DNA of 64,000 bases, taken from contig OZ316895.1 of assembly GCA_973895155.1 (NCBI GenBank), forward strand, positions 14,012,001-14,076,000. Reading direction: 5' to 3'. This document shows, piece by piece, positions 20,536-32,800 of this stretch; position 1 is the first letter of the stretch; each line of letters begins with the position of its first letter. The position numbers and the translations under genes are program-made. Under the pieces are notes generated by a model. That model worked only from the letters and a program-made list of their open reading frames with translations, was not told the DNA's origin and made no database searches. This stretch comes from Marsupella aquatica (lineage: Eukaryota; Marchantiophyta).

Positions 20536-22592
20536 TCAAAACATTTTCCTCTTTAGCCGACGCGAGCTTCCTTCTGCACAGCCGTCCTCAGGAGAATCGC
20601 CTGGTGGTGCAGCTGCTGGCGTCTCGCGCGCCCTGTTTCGGGAATTTTTGCGAATTGGTGTCCTAGCGGTAGGGATTCCCGCTGAAGGCTCTCCCCTCGC
20701 ACGATGAGGCATCAATTCCTCCCCCTCTGCTACTGTCTCCTGCATGAGCTGCAGACCCAACAATCCGAAGTGCCAAAGTCATATTGATGTCCACATTCTT
20801 TCAACGGGAACTGAAGGAACCTCTCCAACAGGAAGTTGATTCCAAGCTGGGCTTTCGGAATATCATGAAATTCGAGGAGAAACGATCTGTATTACTCACC
20901 CGCCAACACTGGAAGTCCAACCGGAACACAAACTGGGTGTTCAAAACTTCCCCCGTCGCTCGATCTGCATGTGCTGGAGCGTGTCGAGGAACTGCAGAAA
21001 GGCGAATAGAATTAACAGAGTACACCGCTCGTCTTTGTTGTAGTAGCGAAGACATTGAGCTAAGGACATGAGCAGACAAATCACTAAAGCAAGGAAAGAG
21101 TGGGAGCATACCAACGACTTGACTTCCATTGTCAGTGACCTTAAACTCCACGTTGCCTTCCTTGACGAGAAACGACAGGGCGAACAAATTCTCAATAGTT
21201 TGAGCAAACGATCCTCTGTTGAACACCAGATGATCTAACTGACACTGTTGACGCTCAATCAGAATTTGGAACATGGTCTTCATGTTGGCATCGGTCTCGG
21301 TACTCGGCTTATCGGCATCTGCTTCCTCCACCTAACGCAAAGGACAACTTCCATCAAATACCTCGTCGAATCCAAGTAGCTCGTTCTCTCGTACGCATCG
21401 GGCGAAAGTACATAATTTTAATTCTAATTCACAATAAAATCTTCCAAGCTCTACAAGCATCTACGAATTTGAATCTGTCATTTCGCACAAGCAAGAGGGG
21501 AAGCAGGATGTCTCCCCTATCTATCCCAATCCATCACTCAAATACAAGCACGGTTCGTTCTGCTTTTCCTGCTCTTCTCAACCACTTTCCTCAAAACCTT
21601 GGGGAAGGTCTTTGAGGTCAATTCAACAATGTCGAAGATTCAGCAGAATCTCACCTGTTGAGGGCGCGTTTTCTCAGTTGGCCTATCTCGCCTTCTCGGA
21701 CCGATTGTTTTCCTCGCTTTCACTTCGACATCCATAGGCCCAATCCTGAGTCACCAGCTTGGCTTTGTCAGATACGACATTGCCTTGCAATGCACCGAAA
21801 GGCGCGCATTCGTCACTCGCGAATCACAATTCAAATTCAAGTCTTTAAAATACTCACATAGTGGACATGCCAGGAGCAAGGCGGAGAATTCCGCACGCCT
21901 CGAGGCCCAAGGCTTCCCAGTCCAAAGATTGGCCCGGATCTCCATTGGCTGGCCCTGGCAAGCCGTAGGTGTGAATTATGGCTCCCACAAACTCAGCCGC
22001 GGACATTCCACCCTTAGTTTGTGCCCCCTTGGCGAGGACCAGGACCTCGTTTGTGAGGTTGTTCAGCAGCTCGGCATCCTCAATTTGCTCACGGGGCTTG
22101 GTCACTGGCAAATTCAGAGAGGAATTGTACGACTTTCAGTTCATTAACTTAATCACAACCACATCAGTATTATGAACGATAAACAAAGAAGACGCCGAGA
22201 GAAAGATTTACCATGTGCGTAAAGTTTTTCCGCTCTTTTAACGATGTCCACGAAGTCCCCATCAGCGTGAGCCAGCTTACCTTTGCTGTCTGCACAACGT
22301 AAAGAAAGCGAGTTAGGTAGGCAAGCACTTAAGAGACAATGTTATGACAGCGAGGGAAAAGCACTAGCGACAGAATTATGAGCCAGGGCTTACCATTAAA
22401 GTGACTTTTGAGCTCACGGTATTTGGAGCGCAAAATCCGTCGATCACCGTCGGCCTTCTCGAAGCTAGATACCCTTTCCGCTGGAGTTTCTTCTTCGATA
22501 TCGATCACATCCTCGACAGTCACATTGTCGTTCACTCGACTTGGTTCCCCCCTGTCCGCCCTCAATCCTCTCTCTCTCTTCGCTCGCATCAT
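20536..22592 (-). CDS. NSE4: NSE4, kleisin subunit of SMC5/6, 7 exons
   Basis: Exons on the minus strand: 22592-22394, 22289-22212, 22104-21858, 21745-21655, 21331-21112, 20964-20900, 20748-20536. All junctions are GT-AG and phases agree, giving 370 residues; the Arabidopsis proteins are about 400. The N-terminal half carries the kleisin segment RRILRSKYRELK and KPREQIEDAELL, then SAAEFVGAII and a GPM-rich linker. The C-terminal winged-helix domain has SFAQTIENLFALSFLV, TQFVFRLDF and EGEELMPHR, hallmarks of Nse4_C. Nse4 bridges the SMC5 and SMC6 heads with Nse1 and Nse3, in the nucleus, in DNA repair. The start used is the first of two adjacent ATGs. Intron 5 (21111-20965) is 147 bases with no in-frame stop. 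Confidence 0.92.
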
Positions 22593-22916
22593 GATTCTGT
22601 GATATGAGGTCGTACAAGGCAAAGAAGGTCAATAAATTACGGATAGGGCATAAATTGCGGCCCGGGTGGAAACTTTCCTTCCACAGAGGACCAGTGTAAC
22701 AATCTGCCTGTAAACCCTGCGCCAGCCAGCCAACCAATTGGTGCTCGACTATCAATTGGCGAAATTTCCTATTGACAAAGTCGCCCGCCGTCGAGAAAAT
22801 CGCACTGTCCTGAACCGCAACCTTCCATCATCACCGAATTGACGGAGTTCGTTTCGCCCTTGCCCTGATCTCGCCCAATCAAGGAGGACCTCGACCAAAG
22901 CGGACACCTCCATCTC

Positions 22917-24014
22917 ATGCTCCAAGCACGTCACGGCGCATCAAGTCGCGCCACAATCACTCCAACGTCTCAGTCGACAATTCTCACCAGTACACGCCTC
23001 GACTGGCGTTGTCTCAACTCCACTGCTCCCGATTCCGCCCCACTCCAGTCCGCCTCCCTCCCTCCCTCCCTCCCTCCCTCCCTCCCTCCAGCGCGCCCGC
23101 CAACTCGCCGCAGCAATTCTTTCGAAGGGAGATTTCAAAGGGTCGACAGTTACTCTCCCATCACTCACTCAATCGTCTCGCTCGCCGCTGCAGAACTACA
23201 GGACTGAAGATCTCTACAGCAACCATCGAAGAACTACAAGAGAGGCTGAGAAAGCGGAAGCGAAGCTGCACCCGACGGACCAAATAGAACAATGGAGGGA
23301 AGAGAAGCGAACGAAAGATTTCAAATCCAATCTCGAAATCGCCAACACTTACTCTCTCCCCCTCACTCTCACTCTCTCAGCACCAGCAGTAGAGAAGTCT
23401 CTCCACACCATCACCGACGAACGGAAAAGCTACTGGAGAGACAGAGAAGGGGAGAGCGGAGCTGCTGCACCACCGCAAACACAAAATGTCGAAAGAAGCA
23501 GTGCTGAAAATGGCAATCAGCACGACCGATTTCGGCATCCACGACCAACGAAGAACACGAACGTAAACCTGTTCAATGTCGTCAAAGGAGAGAAACCTTC
23601 CTCTACAAATCCTTCGACATCACACCAGACCTAACCCCGTAGCTGCCGTCATCAACCGGTCTCACGATCCCCCCGCATCTGGGAACCTCGGAGGATACAA
23701 CGGTTGAGATTGAGAATCACTCACGCAATGATGACGTGGGAAACTCCCAGCCTTCGATCCTGCAGCGAACCGACGGTCATTGTCACAAAGGATCCGATGG
23801 TTTACTGGCTCCGACGGTGCCATCGACTGAGAAGCTTCTCCCTTACGCGTTCACTCTTGACCAGGGGCCAATGGCCTCGACAGGCGGTAATAATGGGGAA
23901 AATATTTCGAATAGTGTTTTTCGAAATCGTGGGATCTCGGCCTTACACTTTGAAATGGACGATCCGGATTCTATTTTGAATGATGCGTTCGAATGCTTCG
24001 CGCGTAAGGCATGA
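22917..24014 (+). other. Possible exon-rich region of an unrecognised gene
   Basis: This CpG- and GA-rich stretch lies head-to-head with NSE4 (about 320 bases from its start codon). Two long frames look protein-like. One, roughly 23160-23630, has no ATG of its own and encodes a charged, helix-prone peptide. The other, roughly 23645-24014, ends in an acidic tail with EMDDPDS and a TGA at 24012-24014. They are in different frames and I could not link them with convincing splice sites or match a family. It may be the 5' part of a gene sharing a bidirectional promoter with NSE4, a pseudogene, or chance openness of GC-rich DNA. Confidence 0.25.
23053..23090 (+). repeat. (CCCT)n microsatellite
   Basis: About nine uninterrupted CCCT/CTCC units in the interval between NSE4 and the next frames. 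Confidence 0.9.
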
Positions 24015-25870
24015 GGGCTCCGCTACAACCGAGCAATGAACCGAGCGACGGAGCGTGGTTAGCCGTATCTGACTACAGTACAGTGAGAGCGAGGTGCGCA
24101 GCGACCTTGGTACCTTACAGTAGTGGAGGAGGCGTTTACGGGATGGCTGATCGCGACCTCCATCCACTCCTACGGTCGGACGGTCAGTAGGGACTGTCCT
24201 GTGCCGTCAGCAGTCGCCGTCAATGGGGGTACTTTTTGTGCTTTTGGGACTAATTGGACTGTTCATTGACTCATCATCTCATTGGCCATCTCCTGTACAG
24301 GATTCCAATTGTGCAGAAGTGCTTCCTAAAATAGAATTGGTAATAATGTAGGATATCTCACTTTTATAGTTTTACGGACCCCATATGAGAATCCAAAGTC
24401 TTTTAGCTCGAGGTGATTGTCCTCACACATGCCACAAAAGTGGTTCACATCTTCCAAGTTCTAGCCTATGTCCCCGAGTCCGAAACTGGGATGGGATCTC
24501 CGAATGTTCCTTCTCCCTAGACTTAAGACGAGCCATCAGGTACTGAACATTGGGCCCTAGGGTTTGGTCAATATCTGGCAAAAGGGATCCCAAAAAATTA
24601 TTGGCTAAATGTTTTTGCGAAGGCAGATTTTGGAGAAATCTACCCTTAGAGAAAATATTGTACTTGTGACTCAAGGTCTACAGTAGTAGAATTATCTAGG
24701 CACTATTTCCGTACCTTGAACTTTCAATCAACTCACTGCATACATCTGATTTTGGGTTCTTATCTTCAATGTCTCCCTATGGCCAACTTTCCTTGTTGAA
24801 TCCAAGCACCTTTCAAATTCACTAGCCCTAGTACCCACTCTTTGAACACTAGTAAACGTGAGACCTACATCACAAAAGTGGGTTATATATTCATTTAATA
24901 TCCAGATTGTTAGTACATACAAATGTAGATCAAATTGACAAAGCATTTTGGATATTGACTTCCTTTCCGCATTAATGTATTTATCTTCAATGTATATCCA
25001 GTATATTAGGTGATATTATTGATCTGGTGTCATAGAAACAACATCAAACAGATGTACAAATTTGTACTAATCTGTTCTACATTTAGTAAACATCCAAATG
25101 ACCCAAAATGATTTTTGTGATGTAAGCTTAATCTATTCACTTCACACGTCCATCCACCACCGTTGTCCCCTAACATGAGAGTCTAGAGTAAACTGTAATG
25201 TAAAGCTGGTAACAAATTTTATAACGAGACAAGCAAACACTAATCCCAAAATCCCATTGCACAGCATGTGATGGGCACCCTCTTCCATAAAGTACGCCCA
25301 AAAACCATTAAAAAAAGGACAAACAGAAAACTCTGGATGCAATTCTGTTCCGTAAAATACAGTAAAATACAAACATCGAAGAACAATACAAAAATGTAGA
25401 TGGTCATTCTCTTCCATTACAGGTAAGTAAACTTAGAGCATCTCCTACGCAGCGTGGTTGGCTTACGGGAACGGGTTTCCCACCAACCCCGTTAAGAAAT
25501 ATTAAAAGAACAGCCCCTACGGGAGAATGGGAACGGGACCGTATTTTTCGTTGACGGGGTTTTCTCTTGCGGGAACGGGATTGTGGAGGCCAAATGCCGC
25601 TTTGCCCTATCCACGGGGTTCTTGACTGGATTGCAGCAGATATGGATCGTACGGTGGAGGAAAGTCGGTCTTCCGTGCGGGAAGGAGGCCATGCAGAGAA
25701 ATTTCCCGCTAATGTTCAAGCAAAAGCTCCTCAATAGAAATGGTGTGCAGCAGTCGAGACTTGCCACTCTGAATCGATGCTCCTCCGAAGCTATGAACTA
25801 TCATCAATCTTCCTGAACTTGCTGGCCGTTTCTTCAGTAGCATCTTGCTGTGATTTTTTGATTTTCCACC

Positions 25871-27007
25871 ATGGCTCCAGTCGATAATGCAGCTGCGAAG
25901 AAGGGCAAGAAGCAGGCAAATTTTTCCAATATCAAAATCGAACAGATTGCAAGGTCGTGGCTAGCATGCAGCGGCAATTCCATCAATGGAGCACAGCAGA
26001 AATCTGATGTCTATTGGACAAAGATTGAGCAGCATTTTCAGAAATCCATGGCAGAATTTAGGCGAAAATATCCAGGTGTGGTGAAGAATGTCCCCAGGTC
26101 CATCAGATCATTGAGTTCAAAGTGGGGTGAGCTTAATCATGACTGTGCCAAATTTTCTGGAGCAATGTCCACGATCATTGAATTGAATGAGTCTGGAACC
26201 AATGAAGACGAGCAAATGGAGAAGGCTAGAGCTCTCTACCAACAGACACATAAGAAGGGCTTGGAATTTTCGTACGAAGGTGCTTGGAAAATTTTGAAGG
26301 ACTCTCCAAAGTGGCAGATCGCAGCAAGAATGCAGGAGAAGCATTTGGAGAGAGTATTAAAGAGAAAGAACGGGAAGCAAGCTGCCAATACTCCAGCTGA
26401 TGTTGAAAGTCCAGACAAGGATTCTGGAATCCATGCTGGAACTCCAGAGATGGTCACCGATAGGCCTTTGGGGAATAAAAAAGCAAAAGAGTTGGCAGCT
26501 ATTGAGCGGAAGGCAACCAAGACCAAGAGTGCATTGGCAGAGTCTACATCGCTGATTGCAACTGCCCTGAATCGAAGGGCAAAGGCTATGGAGTCAGTTT
26601 TTGAGATCCAACTATTCCAAGTTAACCTGGGCTCACTGGATGATCGAGCCAGAAACTTTGTGTTGCTCAAACGGGAGGCAGCAGAGGCAGAATTGCAAAA
26701 GCAACTCAAGGAAGTTGAACCTTTCAGGAAGGAGGTGGTTGAATTACCACTGGATTTACCTAAAAGTGTGGCTGATCAAGAGAACCAGGATCCAGAGGCC
26801 TGGCATTCACCTGACAATGGATCTTGGCACGAGGAATCAAATGAGGAGTTAGAAGAGTTAGCATTGCATCAATCTGGTCACTCCAACCCCATCAATCTAT
26901 CAGATATGCCAGATAGGGAATGTGAAAATGTTGGGGTTTCTTCAGTAGAATTCAGCAATCCCACCTTTCACTACCAGGATGTGCAGTCTCTCTATCAGTT
27001 CATGTAG
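25871..27007 (+). CDS. Harbinger accessory protein (Myb/SANT-like, NAM-associated type)
   Basis: An intact frame of 378 residues with an ATG in good context (ACCATGG). Residues about 20-150 form a trihelix/SANT-like region with conserved tryptophans and the block IARSWL, VYWTKIEQHF, RSIRSLSSKWGELN. The middle (about 180-300) is a basic, helix-rich part of the type annotated as NAM-associated C-terminal domain. The tail is acidic. In PIF/Harbinger elements such a second protein binds sub-terminal DNA and helps the transposase enter the nucleus. It lies inside the element and converges on the transposase gene with about 890 bases between stop codons. Plant genomes contain many domesticated relatives, but its place within intact TIRs argues that this one belongs to the transposon. 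Confidence 0.85.
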   Translation: MAPVDNAAAKKGKKQANFSNIKIEQIARSWLACSGNSINGAQQKSDVYWTKIEQHFQKSMAEFRRKYPGVVKNVPRSIRSLSSKWGELNHDCAKFSGAMSTIIELNESGTNEDEQMEKARALYQQTHKKGLEFSYEGAWKILKDSPKWQIAARMQEKHLERVLKRKNGKQAANTPADVESPDKDSGIHAGTPEMVTDRPLGNKKAKELAAIERKATKTKSALAESTSLIATALNRRAKAMESVFEIQLFQVNLGSLDDRARNFVLLKREAAEAELQKQLKEVEPFRKEVVELPLDLPKSVADQENQDPEAWHSPDNGSWHEESNEELEELALHQSGHSNPINLSDMPDRECENVGVSSVEFSNPTFHYQDVQSLYQFM

Positions 27008-27899
27008 TCAACACGACTACAGGCAAGCGATACTCAGATTTGCCAGGTTGAGCTTGTAGAGTAATTTTGTAGCTGAAACAATTTATTCTACAAATTGTAG
27101 CCATGCAATTTGTTGTGTGGTGTTGTACGTAAGTAATTGCATGTGTTGTATGCAGCTTCTTTAATATTGGAATTCGTACTACAAGCTGTTCATACGTTGT
27201 GCAAGGTACATATATGTGTCTCGATTGCTTTCGGTTGTGTCAGTGTCTTTGAATTTATACTTCTTTATATATAGAGAAGTGAACCAGATTTTTATGAATT
27301 GAGCATTTAAACCTGATTGCCAAGTTACACTATTGATATCGTCCCTTCTAATATTTTAGACCATAAGATTGCAGTACAAGAGACTACGTAACAATACAAA
27401 TGAGAAAAGCAACCTATGACAATAAGACGATGGGCATTGGGCATTGCGTAGACATGCAAGTTGCCAGGGAAGCACCTTCAGATAATCAGTCTGTAATATT
27501 TTATGTAGTGTTCAACTCTCCAATAAAGTAAATTCTCCAAAGACTTGTGGGGCCGTATATACTTGCACCTACAAGGTATGAATTGCTGCAACTGACCTGT
27601 CAGTGGCTCCCACACCTTTTATGCTCAGGGTTGTGCACTCTCACCAATGCTCAGAGTTTTGCACTCTCACCAATGCTACGTACTTTGAAGGTAGCAAATC
27701 CAAGGCAATGAGAGAAAAGAATCAGGTAGCATAGACCTAACACACGAGGTCTCCCAGACTAGGCACAGTCGCAAGTTTAGGATAGAAAGGTATCCCAAAA
27801 GCAAGGTCTTTATATATAGAGAGACAATTTCAGATTCAGAATTACATTGCTAGCCCGACTGCTAGCCTAGCTCTCACAAGCAAGCCTACGTACAACAGA

Positions 27900-29215
27900 T
27901 CACTCGTCCTCTGAATCTCCACGAATTTGCCACAAGTGTTCAATTAAGTTTGCTTTCAGTTGTTGAGCAGTCGCAGCATCGCTGATTTGTCTCACACCAT
28001 GAGTCAACCCAACAAAATTAAGAGGAGCCCGTGGCCTATGCTGCCACTGCACCTCAGGCCCATCAAAAAGGTAATCATGTGTCAAATCAGGATCTCCATG
28101 CTCGTCCTCAATAATCATATTATGTAATATCACTCCAGCTTTCCAAATCAACTGCATTTGGTCTCTGCTCCACCATCGAGAGGGATTACGAACCATGGCA
28201 AAACGGGCTTGCAACACCCCAAAGCAACGCTCAACATCTTTCCGAACTGATTCCTGCCTTTTAGCAAACCACTTCCGCTTGGCACCTTGAGGCTCACTGA
28301 TCGTCTTCATGAAGATGGTGTAGTCTGGGTATATTCCATCTGTCAATAGGTAGAACATTTTGTAACCATGACCATTCACATCGAAGGTCACATCTGGTGC
28401 CACTCCATTCAACAGGTTGACAATGAGAGGCAAACGATCAATGACATTGATGTCATTGTTGGAACCTGGGATATCGGCAAAAGCATGCCAAATCCACAAG
28501 TCAGACGTGGCAATCACTTCTAGAACTATGGAGTTCAATCCATCCTTGTCCCGAAATTGGCCTTGCTCTCCTACGGGACAATTTTTCCAGGTCCAGTGAG
28601 TACAATCAAGGCTGCCAAACATTCCGACAAATCCTCTGGCCCGGTTGATTTCCATGTGCTTTCGAACATCAGTCTCCGTAGGGTGACGAAGGTACTCTTC
28701 TCCAAAGCAATTGACAAGTGCTTCAACAAAATGCTTGAATGATCTAATTGTAGTTGATTCCCCAATTCGAACGTACTCATCCACAACATCCCCAACACTC
28801 CCGTAGCACATGATCCGTAGAGCAGCTGTCATCTTTTGAAGGCTGCTAATTCCAGCCTTGCCGACAGCATCTGGCCTTTGCACGAAAAAATCATCCTCCT
28901 CCAAAATTGCATTGTGAATTCTGAGGAAAACTTCTTTCCTCATGAGAAATCTACGTCGAAATAAATGAGATGGATAAGTTGCTACAGCAGAGAAGTAGTC
29001 ATCCCAAATCCTTGCATGGCCTGCAGCATGGTCACGAAATAAATTAGGAGAACGGCCTTGGAGCCTCCATGTTTTCGATTCAAAACTTCCAGTGTTTCTT
29101 CCAGGCTCTCTTGTTCATCCAATAATTGAAGAATGTGATCAGCAAGCACTTCGTCTATCTCATCGTCATAATCTACTCTATCTCCAACCCACTGGTTGAA
29201 TGCAGCAGAATCCAT
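27900..29215 (-). pseudogene. PIF/Harbinger DDE transposase with one frameshift
   Basis: The N-terminal part starts at the ATG at 29215. The reading then has to change frame near 29053-29058 (AAGGCC): upstream, the frame gives RKHGGSK; downstream, a different frame gives RSPNLFRDHAAGHARIW and runs on to TGA at 27900-27902. One missing base explains this; no splice sites fit. The main frame has the DDE_Tnp_4 fold of ALP1/HARBI1-like proteins. The first Asp is in FGSLDCTHW, the second in LTDGIYPDY, and the Glu in RKDVERCFGVLQARF, followed by HNMIIEDE. All catalytic residues are present. If the frameshift is real the protein from 29215 is truncated; a shorter product could start at the ATG at 28943, lacking the helix-turn-helix-like N-terminus. 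Confidence 0.9.
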
Positions 29216-29887
29216 ATTGTCTATGGATCACAATTGTAAATTGTTGTACAGACCAGGGCTTCAAGCAATGCCGCAGGATTGAGAATGATTGGAATGGGAT
29301 TTCAGGATTTCATAATTAGAGCATTGTAGAGTGTATCCTTTGGTGAGAGATTCAACATATGTATTAAGATATATTCCATTCCTTCCAGGCCATAAGCATT
29401 CGCAGATTACTTGGACCTAAATTGGACACTTCGTGTATCAGTTTTTGGTGGAGCAATTTGTGCTGCAAGCGCCCATTGATTGAGCCCTCCACTCGGCCCT
29501 CCATATGGATGAGACAGAATTGAATTATTACTGATGAAAGGCAAGAAGACAATGTACACACGTAGAACCTTTCTAGAATGGAGGCGCTGGCCATGATTGA
29601 AAGCTTGGGTCAACTGGGCAATGTCCACAATAGGGAGGAGGATTCCGAGCGGGACGGCATTGCCAGGCTTGAAAATGGAGCGAGACCCTTTGAGCAGGCC
29701 ACGTCTCTTTTCTGGAGTCCAACATGTGTATGCAAGGAACCCCGTACTTAAAATATCCCGTATCCATTGGGGTTGGACTCTGGCATGACTCAGCCCATAC
29801 ACCCCGTATACTAAAGTTAGAGTGTCAGAATATGAGGTATTTAATGTATACAGTGAGTGAACCCCGTTAACCTAGGAGATGCTCTTA

Positions 29888-32800
29888 CACAGATACAAAT
29901 CGTCAAGGGACTGGAAGTTCCTAAATTTCAAAAACCTTGGAAGTATTTGAGTTCCTAAATTTCAAATTTTGGTGGATGCATAATCTGGCGCCCAATCTGG
30001 CTAATAAAGTCGCAGGGTAATAATTAATTAAGTAGTGGAGCCCCCAAACTGATTGGGGGCAAACAGGCACTAGTCTACAGGAAGATTCTGCCTACTGCCA
30101 ATGTATAATTTGGATTCGGGGGGCAAAAATAGGCACTACTAGTCTAGGGAGGTTCTGCCAAAGTAATTGAAGGCAAGAGGAATGATGCTCTGCAGTCTGC
30201 CAACCGCCGCCAAAGCGCAGAGGGGATCATAAACAGAGCCCGCAAACGTCCAAAAGACGCTGACGAATGCGGGATATAATGCCGTGCGAAAAAAGTGAGC
30301 GTGCGACACAGAAAATGCTGAAATGCACCCCACGGTTCGGCTCTGCAGAGAGAAGATTAATTAATTTACTGCCTGGTGGTTCTAGTCTCCAGGCCTAGAC
30401 TAGTCGTACTGCAGGGGTCTATTATTTGGCTGCCCGCCTTAAGATTCCAGAACTAGAGTAGCATTGCCGATTTATGACGTTGACGAACTTCATACAAGAG
30501 ACTGGGTGAGAGCCAGTGTATTTTTTAAGCATTTCACTTTTTGGCCAGAGTGGCGAATGTAAAATGTGTGAAGGAGACGATGCTCAAAACATTCTCTATT
30601 CAATTATTTTCCTGACCATCAGATCTCCATAGATTTAAGGCCGACCGTTAGATTCTGGCTAATGGGGCCTGGGATTAGGTGGAACACTGCCTAATGAGAC
30701 AGCAAAAAAGTAGCAAATTTTAGCCAAACATGGCGAAAGATTTTTGGGGAGATGGAATCTAGCAAATTTTTGGCACTTAAAAAAACACTGGTGAGAGCCA
30801 AGGGAGTTCATGTGGATGGTTTGTGAAAAACGCAAAGGACATCACTGAGCTTCGACAAGGCTTGTAAGGGGTTTTTGGCTCTTTGGTTATCTTGCTTGGG
30901 TCTCCTTGGGCTTTTTGGCTACTAGCTTGATTGCCCATTCCTTGAAAATAACTAGATATGAAAACAGAAAAACCCTCTCAAAAGAACAATTCATATTTTC
31001 CATTCATCTTTGGCCCCATCCCCATTTTCTTGGTTCACCTTCACTTTCAGTTTTCTCTTTAATGAGAGTTAGGGTCTAGAGGCTTCACTCTAGAGTAGCC
31101 TTTGAAATTAATCTTGCATTGAGCTTTCATAGTAAGATTTGGTTGTCTCCCCTTGGTTCTGTCTATGACCGGATCATTGCCAGCTGGGCATCTTTCGTTT
31201 CTGGCAATTTGTTATATATTTACTACAATTCTTTGGGTGACCCTAAGTTGCTGTCCATTAGATGCTGTCCAAGTGCTGCCTGTTGTCGTGTCAATTAAAT
31301 GATAGTAGAATGAACTCCAATTTTTCTAAACTCGTTTTTAATGAAAGTGTTTGCAAAGTACCAAAATTGACTAAGGTTTTCTTAAACAGATTTATTTGCT
31401 AGCCTAGATTATTTGTTAACCCCCATTTTGTCAGAGATATGCTTGATGGACCCCCTACCAGAAAGAAGTTTCCTTATCAGCCCCCACCAATTTTTTTTCA
31501 CTAAGGAGTCCCCCTCAGAATGAACCCTACACTGGGTATTTTAGTTGTGAAATTGGGGTCTCGTCTACCTGGTCTAGGAGTCTCCTGGTGAGACTTGCCT
31601 GCCCAGCTCGAGATTCCAGTGGGTTAAACTCATATATCTGATAGCATGATTAGATTCAGGGTAACTTAAGGGAATGTTAGATCCACCCCATGGATTTACT
31701 ACATACATCACAATCTTAGCCATTGATCTAGCAGACTTTCAGATTTTGACTCAAGATTAAAGCGGGGTGATCTGAGCTATTTGAGTGAATATATTAAACA
31801 CACCCACAAGTTTTACAGTATGTTAGATTGTACAGTTGAGTACAGTATACATTTTATATGTTGGATTGTACGGTATACGTTTTGGTCCTTAGCAAATGAC
31901 TTAATTGTCAACTGGGGGGTGGACAACTTTGATTGAGCTCACTCCTTTCATTGGCATACAGACAATCATGCATCAATTACACATGCTTTGGTTTGCCTTG
32001 TGTTGTGCCTCCCCTGCGAGGCTTGCACTTCACTCTTGGTTTGTGATATCTTCACCTTGGCGTGGCTGTCTAGGTCTTAGTTGGGATCAATTTCTTTGTA
32101 CTCGATGTGCGTGGTTGGTGATGAAGATCTTAAAGGAGGCAGCCTGGTGGCCATCGTTAATTAAATATTGGCCTACCTTTCTTTTTTATTCTACTAAAGT
32201 ATTTGAATGCAATGTCACAAACAGTACATGAGAAATGTGGTCTTGTTGCATTTCCTTGTATAGGTGGGGGATACTCTCTGTATTGCATGTCTTGGTTTCG
32301 AGCTGAGGTTATTCAGAATTTTTGGATTTAGTCCGATCAGAAAGTTTTTCTGAGCTAACACATGAATACGTCCGTACCTGTGAGATGCCTTGTAAATCAA
32401 TCACAACTCTTTATTCATTTCTTTCAATTTTCATTGGACTTTGTGCAATTCGCAAGGCTTCAATACTTCAATGAATGCAGGAAATTGCTACATGAAACGT
32501 AATTTGCATTTGAGAAGCACTACAATAATGTTGGACAACAAGATATGTTACAGGAGCTTTCTGGAGAGGGCTCCTACAGGAAGTGAAGACTGTTCTGGAG
32601 AAAGAATGATCATTGTTGCTGTAACTCGCACAGATCAGTCACCTCACGAGCTGAGCTTATACTGTTGAAGGAACCTGTTCAATCAGCAATGCCAAGAATT
32701 GCCCAATTGGTTAGGAAGTTCGATGCAATTAGCATGTCAACGTTTCAGGTAGTGGAGCAATCGTTCAACTTTTCAATCAACCATGGTTCCATCAAGATGA

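Larger units (their letters stand above)
22593..25432. other. Region between NSE4 and the Harbinger element
   Basis: No gene is firmly supported. It holds a CCCT microsatellite, a stretch of open frames described separately (22917-24014) and, from about 24,200, AT-rich DNA without features. Confidence 0.5.
25433..29887. mobile_element. PIF/Harbinger DNA transposon with TIRs and TTA target duplication
   Basis: The element is 25436-29884 (4,449 bp), flanked by TTA at 25433-25435 and 29885-29887, the usual PIF/Harbinger target duplication. The terminal inverted repeats start GAGCATCTCCTA at both ends (12 of 12 bases) and then diverge. Sub-terminal sequence is rich in ACCCCGTTAA-like and CGGGA motifs in both orientations, possible transposase binding sites. 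Inside are two convergent genes: a SANT/trihelix-like accessory protein on plus and a DDE transposase on minus. A single frameshift in the transposase is the only obvious damage, so the insertion looks fairly young. Confidence 0.9.

Noticed and set aside
29888-32400. Possible retrotransposon or further genes between the Harbinger and the PPR gene
   Set aside because: No reverse transcriptase, integrase, gag or LTR signature was found, and open frames are short.
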